Source: Serinicoccus sediminis
Lineage (GTDB): Bacteria; Actinomycetota; Actinomycetes; Actinomycetales; Dermatophilaceae
Assembly (NCBI RefSeq): GCF_004153545.1
Contig: NZ_SDVA01000001.1
Location: 62,001-126,000 of the forward strand
Direction: 5' to 3'
Length of the DNA stretch: 64,000 bases
Shown here: piece after piece, positions 45,549 to 53,524 of the stretch
How the letters are laid out: every line of letters starts with the position of its first letter
Position numbering within the stretch: the first letter of the stretch is position 1
Position numbers and translations under genes: made by a program
The notes under the pieces: model-generated
Told to the model about the DNA's origin: nothing
Databases searched by the model: none
Seen by the model: only the letters and a program-made list of their open reading frames with translations

Positions 45549-45717
45549 GGCGACCGCGCAGCAGGGCGGTCAGGTCGATCTCCCCCGACGCCTGGCCGGC
45601 GACGGCATACCCGACCCCGCCCAGCACGAGGGCCAGCAGGAACCCGCCGAGTCCGCCCAGGATGCCGGTCAGGGCGAGCAGCAGGCCGGCCATCAGGCCG
45701 ATGGTGGAAGCGTTCAT
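45541..45717 (-). CDS. DUF2273-like small membrane protein
   Basis: 58 residues: MNASTIGLMAGLLLALTGIL, then GGFLLALVLGGVGYAVAGQ, and an IDLTALLRG end. Two close hydrophobic segments fit the DUF2273 family that accompanies Asp23 genes. AAGGAG lies six to eight nt before the ATG. Too short for many gene finders but well supported by ribosome site, overlap and context. Confidence 0.85.
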   Translation of the reverse strand: MNASTIGLMAGLLLALTGILGGLGGFLLALVLGGVGYAVAGQASGEIDLTALLRGRRG

Positions 45718-45735
45718 GGCACATCTCCTTCGTCA

Positions 45736-45760
45736 CCGGCTCCCGTGCGTCGGGAGCCGG
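45736..45760 (-). terminator. 10-bp hairpin inside the Asp23 cluster
   Basis: Perfect CCGGCTCCCG-TGCGT-CGGGAGCCGG, between the second Asp23-like gene and the ribosome site of the DUF2273-like gene. It could end the upstream transcript or lower expression of the downstream genes. Confidence 0.6.
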
Positions 45761-45828
45761 ACAGGTGGGTGGATGGGGCGCGGAGGTGCCTCGGGCACGG
45801 ACCGGACCTCCGCGACCGGCCGGGTGTC

Positions 45829-46116
45829 TCAGGGGGCGGCGACGTCCTCGACGACGACGTCCACGGGGCCCTCGACGAGGGGGCGCACCGCAGCGCGCAC
45901 GGCGTCGGTGGTGCCCGCGACCGGGGCCGCCCAGTCCAGGACCACGTGCACCTCGCAGGTGTCCTGGGTGAGCCGGACCCCGGCGACCCGCCGGCCGGGC
46001 AGGTAGGTGGCGATCTCGCCCATGACCCCGGGGTGCAGGTCGTGCACCCCGGGCACGGTCAGGACGCGCTCGCCCACCAGCTCGGCCAGGGCCGGGTCCG
46101 GCGTGTCACTCGACAC
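45829..46116 (-). CDS. Asp23-related short protein
   Basis: 95 residues. LAELVGERVLTVPGVHDLHPGV aligns with the first helix and PGV turn of Asp23 proteins, and AGVRLTQDTCEVHVVLDW and PVDVVVEDV give the strands. It is shorter than the full family. GTG start inside the previous gene (11-nt overlap). Probably a partner of the other Asp23 proteins. Confidence 0.75.
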   Translation of the reverse strand: MSSDTPDPALAELVGERVLTVPGVHDLHPGVMGEIATYLPGRRVAGVRLTQDTCEVHVVLDWAAPVAGTTDAVRAAVRPLVEGPVDVVVEDVAAP

Positions 46117-46564
46117 GGCTCTCCCGCGGCTCGGCGTCGTCGGCGTCGTCGCCGGGCAGGTAGACGTCGTGCACGCTGATGTTGACCTCGGTGACCTCGA
46201 GCCCGGTCATCCGCTCCACGGAGGACGTCACGTTGCTGCGGACACCGGCAGCCAGGTCGGCGATGGACACGCCGTACTCCGTGACCAGGTCGATGTCGAT
46301 CGCCGTCTGGCGCTCGCCCACCTCGACCGCGACACCCTGGCTCATGTTGGTGCTCGAGCCGGGGATGCGCTCGCGTACCGCGCCGACCACGCGGGCGGCG
46401 CCGCCGCCGAGGTCGTGCACCCCGCTCACCTCGCGGGTGGCGATGCCGGCGATCTTGGCGACCACGGTGTCCGCGATGGACGTGCGTCCGTGGTCGGTCA
46501 CCAGGGGACCGTCGGAGCGGGTGGTGCTGAGCTCGTTGCCGGTGGACTGCTTCTGCTCGGTCAT
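46106..46564 (-). CDS. Asp23/Gls24-family envelope stress protein
   Basis: 152 residues. Canonical family core: IADTVVAKIAGIATREVSGV, then AVEVGERQTAIDIDLVTEYG, SSVERMTGLEVTEVNISVHD. The N-terminus is polar and the C-terminus acidic. First gene of the minus-strand Asp23 group, divergent from an ECF sigma gene; a CRP-like site lies between them. Expected to sit at the membrane through AmaP. Confidence 0.93.
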   Translation of the reverse strand: MTEQKQSTGNELSTTRSDGPLVTDHGRTSIADTVVAKIAGIATREVSGVHDLGGGAARVVGAVRERIPGSSTNMSQGVAVEVGERQTAIDIDLVTEYGVSIADLAAGVRSNVTSSVERMTGLEVTEVNISVHDVYLPGDDADDAEPRESRVE

Positions 46565-46640
46565 TCGTGTGACCCTTTCGTCTCGGGGACTGACACTGCT
46601 TGGTCGGGTCCAGACCGCGAGATGTCACGGCTGGGAGACT

Positions 46641-46656
46641 GTGACGTGCATCACCC
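46641..46656. promoter_or_regulatory. CRP/GlxR-like palindrome before the ECF sigma gene
   Basis: TGTGA-CGTGCA-TCACC: nine of ten consensus positions. It lies 45 nt before the sigma start and 77 nt before the divergent asp23 start, so one site could serve both. Twelve of its 14 core bases equal those of the site at 33006. Confidence 0.45.
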
Positions 46657-46700
46657 TGTCTCGACGCGCCGCCGGCGGCCCGGCAGCGCATGATGATCGC

Positions 46701-47288
46701 GTGAGCAGCTCCGCGGACCTCCTCGAGGACGCGCCGGCACCGGACGGCCCCGTGACTGACGGCACCCTGCTGCGCGCCGCCCGTCTGGGTGACCAGGGGG
46801 CTTTTGCGCAGATCGTGGACCGCTACGGCCCGGGGATGTTCCGGTATGCCCGCAGCCTGGTCGGGCAGGAGCAGGACGCCGGGGACGTGCTGCAGGAGGC
46901 CTTCGTGTCGGCCTGGAAGAACCTGCCGTCCTTCCGCGGCGACTCCTCCCTCAAGACGTGGCTCTACCGGCTGGTCCACCGCCGGGCGATGGACCACCAC
47001 CGGGTCAGACGTCCGGTGCCCGTCGTCGACGAGGTCTTCGCCGAGGTGGTCGCGGACGTCTCGGGTGACCCGGTCCGCCAGGCGGAGAGCCGCGAGCTGC
47101 TGGCCGACCTGCGTCGTGCCCTCGCCGGGCTCCCCGAGACGCAGCGGGCCTGCTGGCTGCTGCGCGAGGTGGAGGGTATGTCGTACCAGGACATCGGTGA
47201 GACGCTCGGGCTGCCTGTGGGTAGCGTGAGGGGTCAGCTGCACCGAGGACGGACCACGCTTGCGGAGAGGATGTCGCGATGGCGCTAG
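46701..47288 (+). CDS. ECF RNA polymerase sigma factor
   Basis: 195 residues. Region 2: AFAQIVDRYGPGMFRYARSL, DVLQEAFVSAWKNLPSF and TWLYRLVHRRAMDHHR. Region 4: LAGLPETQRACWLLREVEGM and YQDIGETLGLPVGSVRGQL. GTG chosen because the longer frame upstream runs antisense to the Asp23 gene. It overlaps the next gene by ten nt and is divergent from the Asp23 genes, which makes them probable targets. No classical zinc anti-sigma gene is adjacent. Confidence 0.92.
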   Translation: MSSSADLLEDAPAPDGPVTDGTLLRAARLGDQGAFAQIVDRYGPGMFRYARSLVGQEQDAGDVLQEAFVSAWKNLPSFRGDSSLKTWLYRLVHRRAMDHHRVRRPVPVVDEVFAEVVADVSGDPVRQAESRELLADLRRALAGLPETQRACWLLREVEGMSYQDIGETLGLPVGSVRGQLHRGRTTLAERMSRWR

Positions 47289-47767
47289 AACCCTCCGACC
47301 CGCTGGAGCGGGCCGCGAGAGCGCTGCGTCAGGAGGAGGCGCAGGAGCCCCGGTGGCTCGAGCTCTCGGAGTCGATCATGACGCGGGTGCGGGGCATCTC
47401 GTGGCCGGCGGCGCGGGTGCTGGCGACGGACGCCGAGGGCCGACCCGACCGGGACGGCCTGGGATCGCGCACCTACGTGTCGAGCCGGGTGGTGCGTGAT
47501 GCGCTGCGCCGGGCCCTCACGACCGGGCAGGTCGAGCCCAAGGACATCGACCTGCGCGTCGTGGACGACCACCTCGAGCGCCTCGACCTGCAGCTGGTCG
47601 CGACCTACGCCCAGGACCTGCAGGAGGTCGGCTCCTGGGCGCGCAGCGAGACGCTGAGGGTGCTGGACGAGCAGCTCGGCCCGCTGCCCGACCTGGACCC
47701 GGACACCGACGTGTCCATCACCATCACCGACCTCCACGACGACGACGCGAGGCTGGGCGCCGACTGA
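47279..47767 (+). CDS. Partner protein of the ECF sigma factor, Asp23-like
   Basis: 162 residues, soluble, acidic end. The middle (TYVSSRVVRDALRRALTTG, DIDLRVVDDHLERLDLQLV, DTDVSITITDLHDDD) has the helix and strand order of Asp23-type domains, though the similarity is weak. It starts within the sigma gene (10-nt overlap), the usual place for an anti-sigma or regulator. An anti-sigma role is an inference from position; there is no membrane helix or zinc motif. Confidence 0.65.
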   Translation: MALEPSDPLERAARALRQEEAQEPRWLELSESIMTRVRGISWPAARVLATDAEGRPDRDGLGSRTYVSSRVVRDALRRALTTGQVEPKDIDLRVVDDHLERLDLQLVATYAQDLQEVGSWARSETLRVLDEQLGPLPDLDPDTDVSITITDLHDDDARLGAD

Positions 47768-47798
47768 TCCCGCCGCGTCCCGACGCACGAGGGTGCCG

Positions 47799-48644
47799 TC
47801 AGACCGCCTCCGCCAGCCGCACCACGGCGTCCACGAGCGGAGCCCCGGTCATCTCCGGGTCGTTGTGGCCGACCCCGCGGAGCACGACCTCCTCGACGAG
47901 GGTGGGGGCGGCAGCGGCCACGCGGGCACTCAGCTCGCTGGGCACGATGAAGTCCTGCTCGGCGCGGACGACGGTGACGGGCACCGTCGCGTCCGCCACC
48001 CGGGCGAGCACCTCGTAGCGGTCCCGCAGCAGCACCCCGACCGGCAGGATCGGGTACTGCGCGCGGCCCACGTCCACCAGGTTCGTGAAGGGCGAGCGCA
48101 GGAGCATCGCGCGCGGTGGGCGCTCCTCCGCCAGGCGCGCGACCACCCCGGTGCCCAGCGACTCGCCGACGTAGACCACCCGGTCCGGCGGGTACCCCTC
48201 CTGGGTCAGCAGGTCCGACATGGCGAGCGCGTCGAGCGCCAGGCCCTCCTCGGAGGGGCGGCCAGGGTTGCCGCCGTAGCCGCGGTAGTCCATGAGCAGC
48301 ACGGTGAAGCCCTGCTCGCGCAGGCCCCGGGCCACGTCGGCGCGCCCCTCCCTGTTGCCCCCGTTGCCGTGGGCGAAGAGCACCGCCAGGTCACGGTCCG
48401 CCGACGGGTCCGCCGGCACGAGCCACGCACCGAGCTCGAGGCCGTCTGCGGTCGTCGCCGTGACGTCGCGTGCCCCGGGCAGCACCTCGGACGCCGGCGG
48501 CACCGGTGAGCGGTCGGGGAAGTAGATGAGGAAGCGCTGCAGACCCCATACCGACACGAGCACCACCGCCACGACCGCGAGGAGGGCGACCCCGACCCGC
48601 ACGAGCCGACGCACCCATCTCTGGCGGCGTCGCGTCGAGGGCAT
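47799..48644 (-). CDS. Membrane-anchored alpha/beta hydrolase
   Basis: 281 residues: one N-terminal helix near 17-35, then a hydrolase fold with LAVLFAHGNGGNREG (oxyanion region), nucleophile serine in VGESLG, the acid in AEQDFIVP and the histidine in GVGHNDPE. Similar to BEM46/YfhR-like serine hydrolases that face the periplasm. Substrate unknown. Next to DUF389 and the sigma partner, but no operon sign. Confidence 0.85.
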   Translation of the reverse strand: MPSTRRRQRWVRRLVRVGVALLAVVAVVLVSVWGLQRFLIYFPDRSPVPPASEVLPGARDVTATTADGLELGAWLVPADPSADRDLAVLFAHGNGGNREGRADVARGLREQGFTVLLMDYRGYGGNPGRPSEEGLALDALAMSDLLTQEGYPPDRVVYVGESLGTGVVARLAEERPPRAMLLRSPFTNLVDVGRAQYPILPVGVLLRDRYEVLARVADATVPVTVVRAEQDFIVPSELSARVAAAAPTLVEEVVLRGVGHNDPEMTGAPLVDAVVRLAEAV

Positions 48645-48695
48645 GAGGCCATGATGACCGGCGAGACGCCGCCGGTCGCGTCGAGGGGTGGCGTC

Positions 48696-49688
48696 TCACT
48701 CCCCGTCGAGGCGCTGGGAGCCCCCGACCACGAGCGTCAGCTCGACGTCGACACCGGCGAGCCGAGCCTCGTCCAGCGCCTCCCGCAGCTGCTCGGCACC
48801 CGGCCGCGGTGGGTCCCCGATGACGACGATCCGCAGCGTCGACCCCTGCAGGGAGATCTGCGAGACCCGCCACCCGGACTCCTGCGCCCAGGCGTCGGCC
48901 ACCGGCTGCGCCGCGGAGATGAGGCGCTGCTCCTGGATGACGGCGTAGGAGCCGAGGCCCAGGGGTATGGCCACGAGCAGCAGCGAGACCGCCACGGCGG
49001 TCAGCGACCGGCTCCCCAGCCGAGCGACGGCCACCCCTGCCTCCATGGCCGCTTGGCGCACCCCGGCCAGGAGCATCACCAGCGTGCCCGTCGCGATGAT
49101 CGCGGCGACGTTGGTGCCGAAGAGGAGCAGCGCCCCGGCGGCCTCCCCGGGCGCCCCCGACTCCAGGGTCAGCCCGACGACGGCCAGCGGCGGGACGAGC
49201 GAGATGGCGATGGCCACGCCGGGCAGCGTGTCCGAGACGTCGGACCGGACGAGTGCGAACGCGCCGACCATCCCCGTGGCGATCGCTGCGAGGAGGTCGA
49301 TGAGGCGGGGGCTCACCCGTCCGGAGACCTGGCTGTTGGTCGCCGCGACCACGTCGGTCAGGACGACCAGGCCCACCAGATAACCGATGACCACGACGGC
49401 GAGGGAGGCCCCGAGGACCGTGAGGATGTTGACCACGAGCTGCCGGCGGTCGGCCAGCACGACCGCCACCGCCGTGCCCAGGATCGGGGTCATGAGCGGC
49501 GCGACGATCATGGCGCCGATGACGGTCGCGGTGGAGTCGGCCACCACGCCGGCCGAGGCGATGACGCCGGCGAGCACGAGCAGCACCCAGAAGGCCGTGA
49601 GGTTGCGGAACCGGTCCCCCAGGGTCAGGAAGAGCCGTCCGGTGATGCGGTCGATGTCCTCGGCCGTGACGGCCAGCGCCTGCCTCAT
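48696..49688 (-). CDS. DUF389 membrane protein
   Basis: 330 residues with six to eight helices, including NLTAFWVLLVLAGVIASAGV, STATVIGAMIVAPLMTPILG and LPGVAIAISLVPPLAVVGL, the signature of the DUF389 (TIGR00341-like) family. A soluble C-terminal domain follows (VSQISLQGSTLRIVVIG). ATG chosen; a GTG 12 codons upstream is possible and neither has a clear ribosome site. Function is not established. Confidence 0.85.
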   Translation of the reverse strand: MRQALAVTAEDIDRITGRLFLTLGDRFRNLTAFWVLLVLAGVIASAGVVADSTATVIGAMIVAPLMTPILGTAVAVVLADRRQLVVNILTVLGASLAVVVIGYLVGLVVLTDVVAATNSQVSGRVSPRLIDLLAAIATGMVGAFALVRSDVSDTLPGVAIAISLVPPLAVVGLTLESGAPGEAAGALLLFGTNVAAIIATGTLVMLLAGVRQAAMEAGVAVARLGSRSLTAVAVSLLLVAIPLGLGSYAVIQEQRLISAAQPVADAWAQESGWRVSQISLQGSTLRIVVIGDPPRPGAEQLREALDEARLAGVDVELTLVVGGSQRLDGE

Positions 49689-49805
49689 GCCCGAAGTCTG
49701 GACCGGTCCGGCGCACCCGTCCACCCCTCGGGGTGAGGTGTACCGACTCGTCGGGAACGCGAGGCGGCGCTCACCCGGCTGACGTGTGATGGGTGCGTGG
49801 CCGGG

Positions 49806-50210
49806 TCAAGGCCCGTCGCGACGGATCTCCCCGAGCCGGTCGAGGTCCTTGCCCCGCACCCCCGGAAGACCGACCACACCACCGTCCCGCAGCCTGACCC
49901 GGGCCGTGCCCAGGACCCGGTCACCGGCGGCCTGGGTCGCCGCGACCTCGCTCCACGGGATGCGCCGCTCGCGCAGCTGTCGGACGACGATCCCCTCGCC
50001 GTCGACGACCGTGCGACTCCGCGCCACGATCAACCAGCAGGAGGCCACCACGATGTTGCAGACGGTGGAGACCCGCGTGCCCCAGTGGACCTCCGTCGCG
50101 AGGGCGACGACGAAGAACACCACCGCGACCACGAGCAACCCCCACAGGAGACGCGTCCACCCGCGGCCCAGCTGACGCCATACCTGCGCGCCGTCACCCA
50201 CGTCGCTCAC
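49806..50210 (-). CDS. PH-like domain membrane protein (third copy)
   Basis: 134 residues: two helices (LLWGLLVVAVVFFVVALA, VCNIVVASCWLIVARSRT) and a soluble domain with VDGEGIVVRQLRERRIPWSE and GLPGVRGKDLDRLGEI. It shares layout and the LPGV..DLDRL end with the proteins at 42241 and 43317. Its upstream region is shared with the divergent GH16-like gene. Confidence 0.75.
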   Translation of the reverse strand: MSDVGDGAQVWRQLGRGWTRLLWGLLVVAVVFFVVALATEVHWGTRVSTVCNIVVASCWLIVARSRTVVDGEGIVVRQLRERRIPWSEVAATQAAGDRVLGTARVRLRDGGVVGLPGVRGKDLDRLGEIRRDGP

Positions 50211-50324
50211 CGTCCACCTCCCCTCCTCCAGTCCACCGACGGGCCCGACAACCTGGTCGGCGGTGGCACATCGACCAGACGCTACCGTCCGGCTGTCATG
50301 AATAGACGCATTTCTTGGACAAAC

Positions 50325-50344
50325 CTTTACCCGTCAACTACTTG
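50325..50344 (+). promoter_or_regulatory. AT-richer motif upstream of the GH16-like gene
   Basis: CTTTACCCGTCAACTACTTG, the partner of the word at 42186. It lies in the 263-nt gap between the third PH-like gene and the GH16-like start, in the AT-richest part of that gap. A weak TTGGAC-17-CTACTT promoter shape overlaps it. Confidence 0.35.
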
Positions 50345-50473
50345 TCGTGCCGAGCGGTGGCAGAAACACTTCTCTGGTCGTGCTGCTGCCTCCGAGACCG
50401 CCCTCAGGTCGAGCAGCTGCGCCGCCACCCCGTCGTCGGGGGTCCACCGCCCCAGGGCAGAGATGAGGACGAG

Positions 50474-51277
50474 ATGGCCCCCTCCCGCCGAACCCTGCTG
50501 CAGGCTGCCGGCCTGGCGCCGATGGTCCTGCCCGCCCATCACCGCAACGGGCACGGCGGCGTGAAGGAGAGCCCCACCCCGACCCCGTCGCCCACCGACC
50601 CGGGGCCTGCGGGCGACCTCTCCTTCAGCGGCTACAACTGGCTGCGCCGCACCTGGCCGGGTGCACCGCACTACAACGGCCAGTGGTCCGGCGACAACGT
50701 CGTGCTCAACGGCGACGGCACGGTGACGCTGCGGCTGACCAACCCGGGTGGGTCACCGGTGGCGGCCGAGCTGCTGTCGACGCGAACCGGCTGGGGCTAC
50801 GGCAGCTACTCGCTCGACTTCCGGGCCGACTTCGACGTGGTGTCGCAGTCGGTGGTGTGGGGCAACCTCTTCACCTACGACTCGACCCAGCCGTGGGACG
50901 CGAGCCACAACGAGATCGACGCCGGCGAGATCTCGGCCTGGGGCGTCCCGGGCATCGCCCCGCGGCTGACGGCCGGCTACTGGCTGCCGGGACCGACCAA
51001 CGTGCTCAGCCACAACGAGTCCCTGCCCACGGGCCTGCGGGTCTTGCGGTCGACGATGACGTGGGGGCCGGGCTCGGTGTCCTTCGCGACGTATGCCGGT
51101 GCCACCGCCGCGACCACGCTCATCGCCTCCTCCCGCGTGGACAGCTCGGCCCTGCCGGTCCCGGCTGCCGAGCGCGTGCACGTCAACCTGTGGGTGACCT
51201 CGGCCAACGAGGACGACGAGACCGCGACCGCGCCCTTCGAGGTCACCGTCACCGGCTTCGGGTTCACCCCGGCCTGA
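50474..51277 (+). CDS. Secreted GH16-like endoglycosidase or lectin
   Basis: 267 residues. Starts APSRRTLLQAAGLAPMVL, a Tat-type signal with the twin arginine, then a Pro/Thr linker. The beta-sandwich has HNEIDAGEIS, which fits the GH16 catalytic ExDxxE pattern (laminarinase or agarase type), with the upstream GYGSYSLDFRADFDVVSQSV strand. It likely cuts or binds a beta-glucan outside the cell, possibly one related to the exopolysaccharide operon. The ATG has only a weak GAGGAC site. Confidence 0.8.
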   Translation: MAPSRRTLLQAAGLAPMVLPAHHRNGHGGVKESPTPTPSPTDPGPAGDLSFSGYNWLRRTWPGAPHYNGQWSGDNVVLNGDGTVTLRLTNPGGSPVAAELLSTRTGWGYGSYSLDFRADFDVVSQSVVWGNLFTYDSTQPWDASHNEIDAGEISAWGVPGIAPRLTAGYWLPGPTNVLSHNESLPTGLRVLRSTMTWGPGSVSFATYAGATAATTLIASSRVDSSALPVPAAERVHVNLWVTSANEDDETATAPFEVTVTGFGFTPA

Positions 51278-51336
51278 CCGCTGGCCGGCCCGTCCGGGCG
51301 CGGAGGCGCCCGGTAGGTGCTCGAAGGGCTGGGTCC

Positions 51337-51375
51337 GTGTGCGGTGGTGGCCCTTGAGGGGCCACGACCGCACAC
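51337..51375. terminator. Long imperfect hairpin, copy 1 of a dispersed palindrome
   Basis: Stem of nine plus seven bp with one mismatch and loop TTGAG, between two convergent genes. GTGTGCGGT pairs with ACCGCACAC. It can serve as a bidirectional terminator. A close relative lies at 52951, so it is also a repeat family member. Confidence 0.7.
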
Positions 51376-51471
51376 AGGCCGAGGACGACGACGTCCGAGG
51401 TGGGTGAAACCATCTCGACCGGGCGAACCATGGGCGGGCCGGACCGGATCACGACCGGTGGCGGCCGTCAC

Positions 51472-52002
51472 TTAGCCTGCGGCCGGGCTGTCTGCCCCGA
51501 ACGCCTCGCGGGTGAGCCGGCGGTGGGCGGCGACGACGTCGTCCAGCTGCCGGTAGGCCCGCTCCTCCAGACTCCTGAACTCCTCGGCGTCCAGACCCAG
51601 GCTGTCGGCATGGACGGTCAGCGAGCGCCACAACCCGGATTTGCCGCTGATGCCCGACTGGACCAGCTCGAGCTCCAGGAGGGGCGTCAGCGGTGAGCGC
51701 CGCCGGAGGCGGCCGTTCGTCTTGAGCCGCCCGGCCAGCTCCCCGGTGCGGGCCAGCAGCAGCTTGGCGCCGCTGCGCTGCAGGCCCAGCGACCTGATGA
51801 CCTCCGAGAGTCGGCTGCGGTCCTCGCTCACCTCCTGCAGCAGCTGGGCGATCTCCCCGGCGACCGGCAGGTCGCCGTAGTTCTGGTGCATCATCGTGAG
51901 CCGCTGCACCATCCCCGTGGCACCCGTCAGGTGGTCCTCCAGGTAGATCTGCAGCAGCTCCCGCTCGGGCAGGTCCTCCGCCCGCTGTCCTGACGACGTC
52001 AT
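51472..52002 (-). CDS. Helical protein of unknown function
   Basis: 176 residues, all-helical and charged: LLQIYLEDHLTGATGMVQRL, VAGEIAQLLQEVSEDRSRLS, LLARTGELAGRLKTNGRL and FRSLEERAYRQLDDVVAAHR. The pattern is ferritin-like or four-helix, but metal ligands are not convincing. AGGAGGGG lies before the ATG; longer starts are rejected. Convergent with the GH16-like gene. Confidence 0.75.
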   Translation of the reverse strand: MTSSGQRAEDLPERELLQIYLEDHLTGATGMVQRLTMMHQNYGDLPVAGEIAQLLQEVSEDRSRLSEVIRSLGLQRSGAKLLLARTGELAGRLKTNGRLRRRSPLTPLLELELVQSGISGKSGLWRSLTVHADSLGLDAEEFRSLEERAYRQLDDVVAAHRRLTREAFGADSPAAG

Positions 52003-52226
52003 GATCGCCCCTCCTGTCGCGCTGGGTCCCGCGGGCTGAGCCCACGCGCACGGCCGGACCGACTTTCTCCCCGCTGTGTCCTCACCCCTCGACCCTAGGC
52101 AGCCGGCCGGGCCTGGCAACCCGAGTCGCCACCGTCCACGTGTATGCCGCGCCGTCCCGGAGGGTGCGTCCGGGAGCGGGTGGGCAGAATGGACCGGATG
52201 CGACGAGGACGACAGGGACGGCGGGC

Positions 52227-52913
52227 GTGACGGCGACGGCTGAGGTCGGCCTCGGCACCAGGCACCCGCGGACGGCCATGGTCACCGTCGCGGTGACCCT
52301 CATCGCGCTCGGCTGCGGCCTCGGGTGGTGGACGTCCGTGCAGGCCGGTCCGCTGCCCGTGGACCTGTGGTGGGACAGCGTGGTCTCCGGCGATCGGGTC
52401 CCCGCGCTGCTCACGACGTCGCTGGTCCTCGACTGGCTGGGCGCGGGCGTCGTCGGCGTGTACGTCATACCTCTCGGGGCGGCCCTGGCCCTGATCGTCT
52501 CCGGACGGCGCTGGTCCGCGGCATACCTGCTCGTCGCACTGGTCGTGAGCGCCGTCCTGGTGCAGGTCCTCAAGCACGTCTTCGGCAGGGCGCGTCCCGA
52601 CGGCCTCCTCGTCGTCGTGGACGAGGGGTCCTTCCCCTCGGGCCACGCCGCCAACGCGGCCACCCTCGCCGTCGTGGCGGCGCTGCTGTTCGCCGCGCTC
52701 TGGGTGCGCGTGGTGGGCGCCGTCGCGGTCGTGCTCATGGCCCTGAGCCGCACCTACCTGCACGCGCACTGGCTGTCCGACACGGTGGGCGGGGTCCTGA
52801 TCGGGAGCGCCGTGGCGCTCCTGCTCGCGGCCCCCTTCTGGAGGCCGATCGCGCGGGATCGCATCGTCCCGGACGCCGGCTCCCCTGAACCCGAGCGACA
52901 GCACTCTCGCTGA
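52227..52913 (+). CDS. PAP2-family membrane phosphatase
   Basis: 228 residues with six helices. All three PAP2 motifs are present: KHVFGRARP, FPSGHAAN and SRTYLHAHWLSD. Such enzymes dephosphorylate lipid substrates such as undecaprenyl diphosphate or phosphatidate at the outer face. GTG chosen with AGGGAC ten nt upstream. No operon partner visible. Confidence 0.9.
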   Translation: MTATAEVGLGTRHPRTAMVTVAVTLIALGCGLGWWTSVQAGPLPVDLWWDSVVSGDRVPALLTTSLVLDWLGAGVVGVYVIPLGAALALIVSGRRWSAAYLLVALVVSAVLVQVLKHVFGRARPDGLLVVVDEGSFPSGHAANAATLAVVAALLFAALWVRVVGAVAVVLMALSRTYLHAHWLSDTVGGVLIGSAVALLLAAPFWRPIARDRIVPDAGSPEPERQHSR

Positions 52914-52950
52914 GTGCGAACGGGAGATGTTTCGAAGGCCAGCATTGTCC

Positions 52951-52989
52951 GTGTGCGGCTGTGGCCCCTGGAGGGCCACCAGTGCGCAC
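52951..52989. repeat. Dispersed palindrome, copy 2
   Basis: Arms share GTGTGCGG and GTGGCCC with the hairpin at 51337; stem of seven plus seven bp with a small internal loop and loop CTGGA. It follows the PAP2 gene. Two copies 1.6 kb apart indicate a repeat family, REP-like or terminator-like. Confidence 0.7.
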
Positions 52990-53085
52990 GACCAGGCGAC
53001 CACCACACGGGCCGACTGGCATCCTCCGTCCAGGACAGACCCTCACACTGGTGCGGATCAGCTGGACGTCGAGGAGGTGGCGACG

Positions 53086-53514
53086 TTGCAGTCGGTGAGC
53101 CCAGGTGACATCGTCACCCGCATGGAAGACCTCCTGGCCGCGGAGCGCCGTCTCCAGGCCGCCCAGCGCGCCGGCGACGTCGCGGCCCTGGACCAGCTGC
53201 TGCATACCGACGTCGTCGCGATGGGGCCGGACGGGTCGACCTTCACCAAAGAGGACGACCTCGAGACCCACCGGTCGGGGGCCCTGCGCATCGTGTCCCT
53301 CGTCGAGCGCTCGGTGGACGTCCAGCAGGACGGAACCACCGGGGTGACGCGCACCGTCGCCGACATCGAGGCGGTGCAGGACGGCATACCGGCGGCCGTG
53401 CGGTTCCGCTACACCCGCCTGTGGGTGTGGGCGGACGGCCGCTGGCAGGTGCTCGCCGCTGCCTTCGGGCCTGCCGACGACGATGCCGCCGACCCGGCCG
53501 ACCAGAGGCCGTAG
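53086..53514 (+). CDS. NTF2-like (DUF4440/SnoaL-type) protein
   Basis: 142 residues. MEDLLAAERRLQAAQRAGDV followed by LDQLLHTDVVAMGPDGSTF is the typical helix-strand start of NTF2-fold proteins, and the end has VRFRYTRLWVWADGRWQVL. These bind or turn over small molecules; this one has no assigned substrate. The TTG start is supported by GAGGAGG eight nt upstream; an ATG 12 codons later is the alternative. Confidence 0.8.
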   Translation: MQSVSPGDIVTRMEDLLAAERRLQAAQRAGDVAALDQLLHTDVVAMGPDGSTFTKEDDLETHRSGALRIVSLVERSVDVQQDGTTGVTRTVADIEAVQDGIPAAVRFRYTRLWVWADGRWQVLAAAFGPADDDAADPADQRP

Positions 53515-53524
53515 ACGACGGGGC

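Noticed and set aside
47279-47767. Zinc-binding anti-sigma factor
   Set aside because: There is no HxxxCxxC motif and no membrane helix; only position suggests an anti-sigma role.
52095-53006. Minus-strand 303-codon frame opposite PAP2
   Set aside because: Antisense to a complete PAP2 gene with all three motifs; low-complexity charged product.
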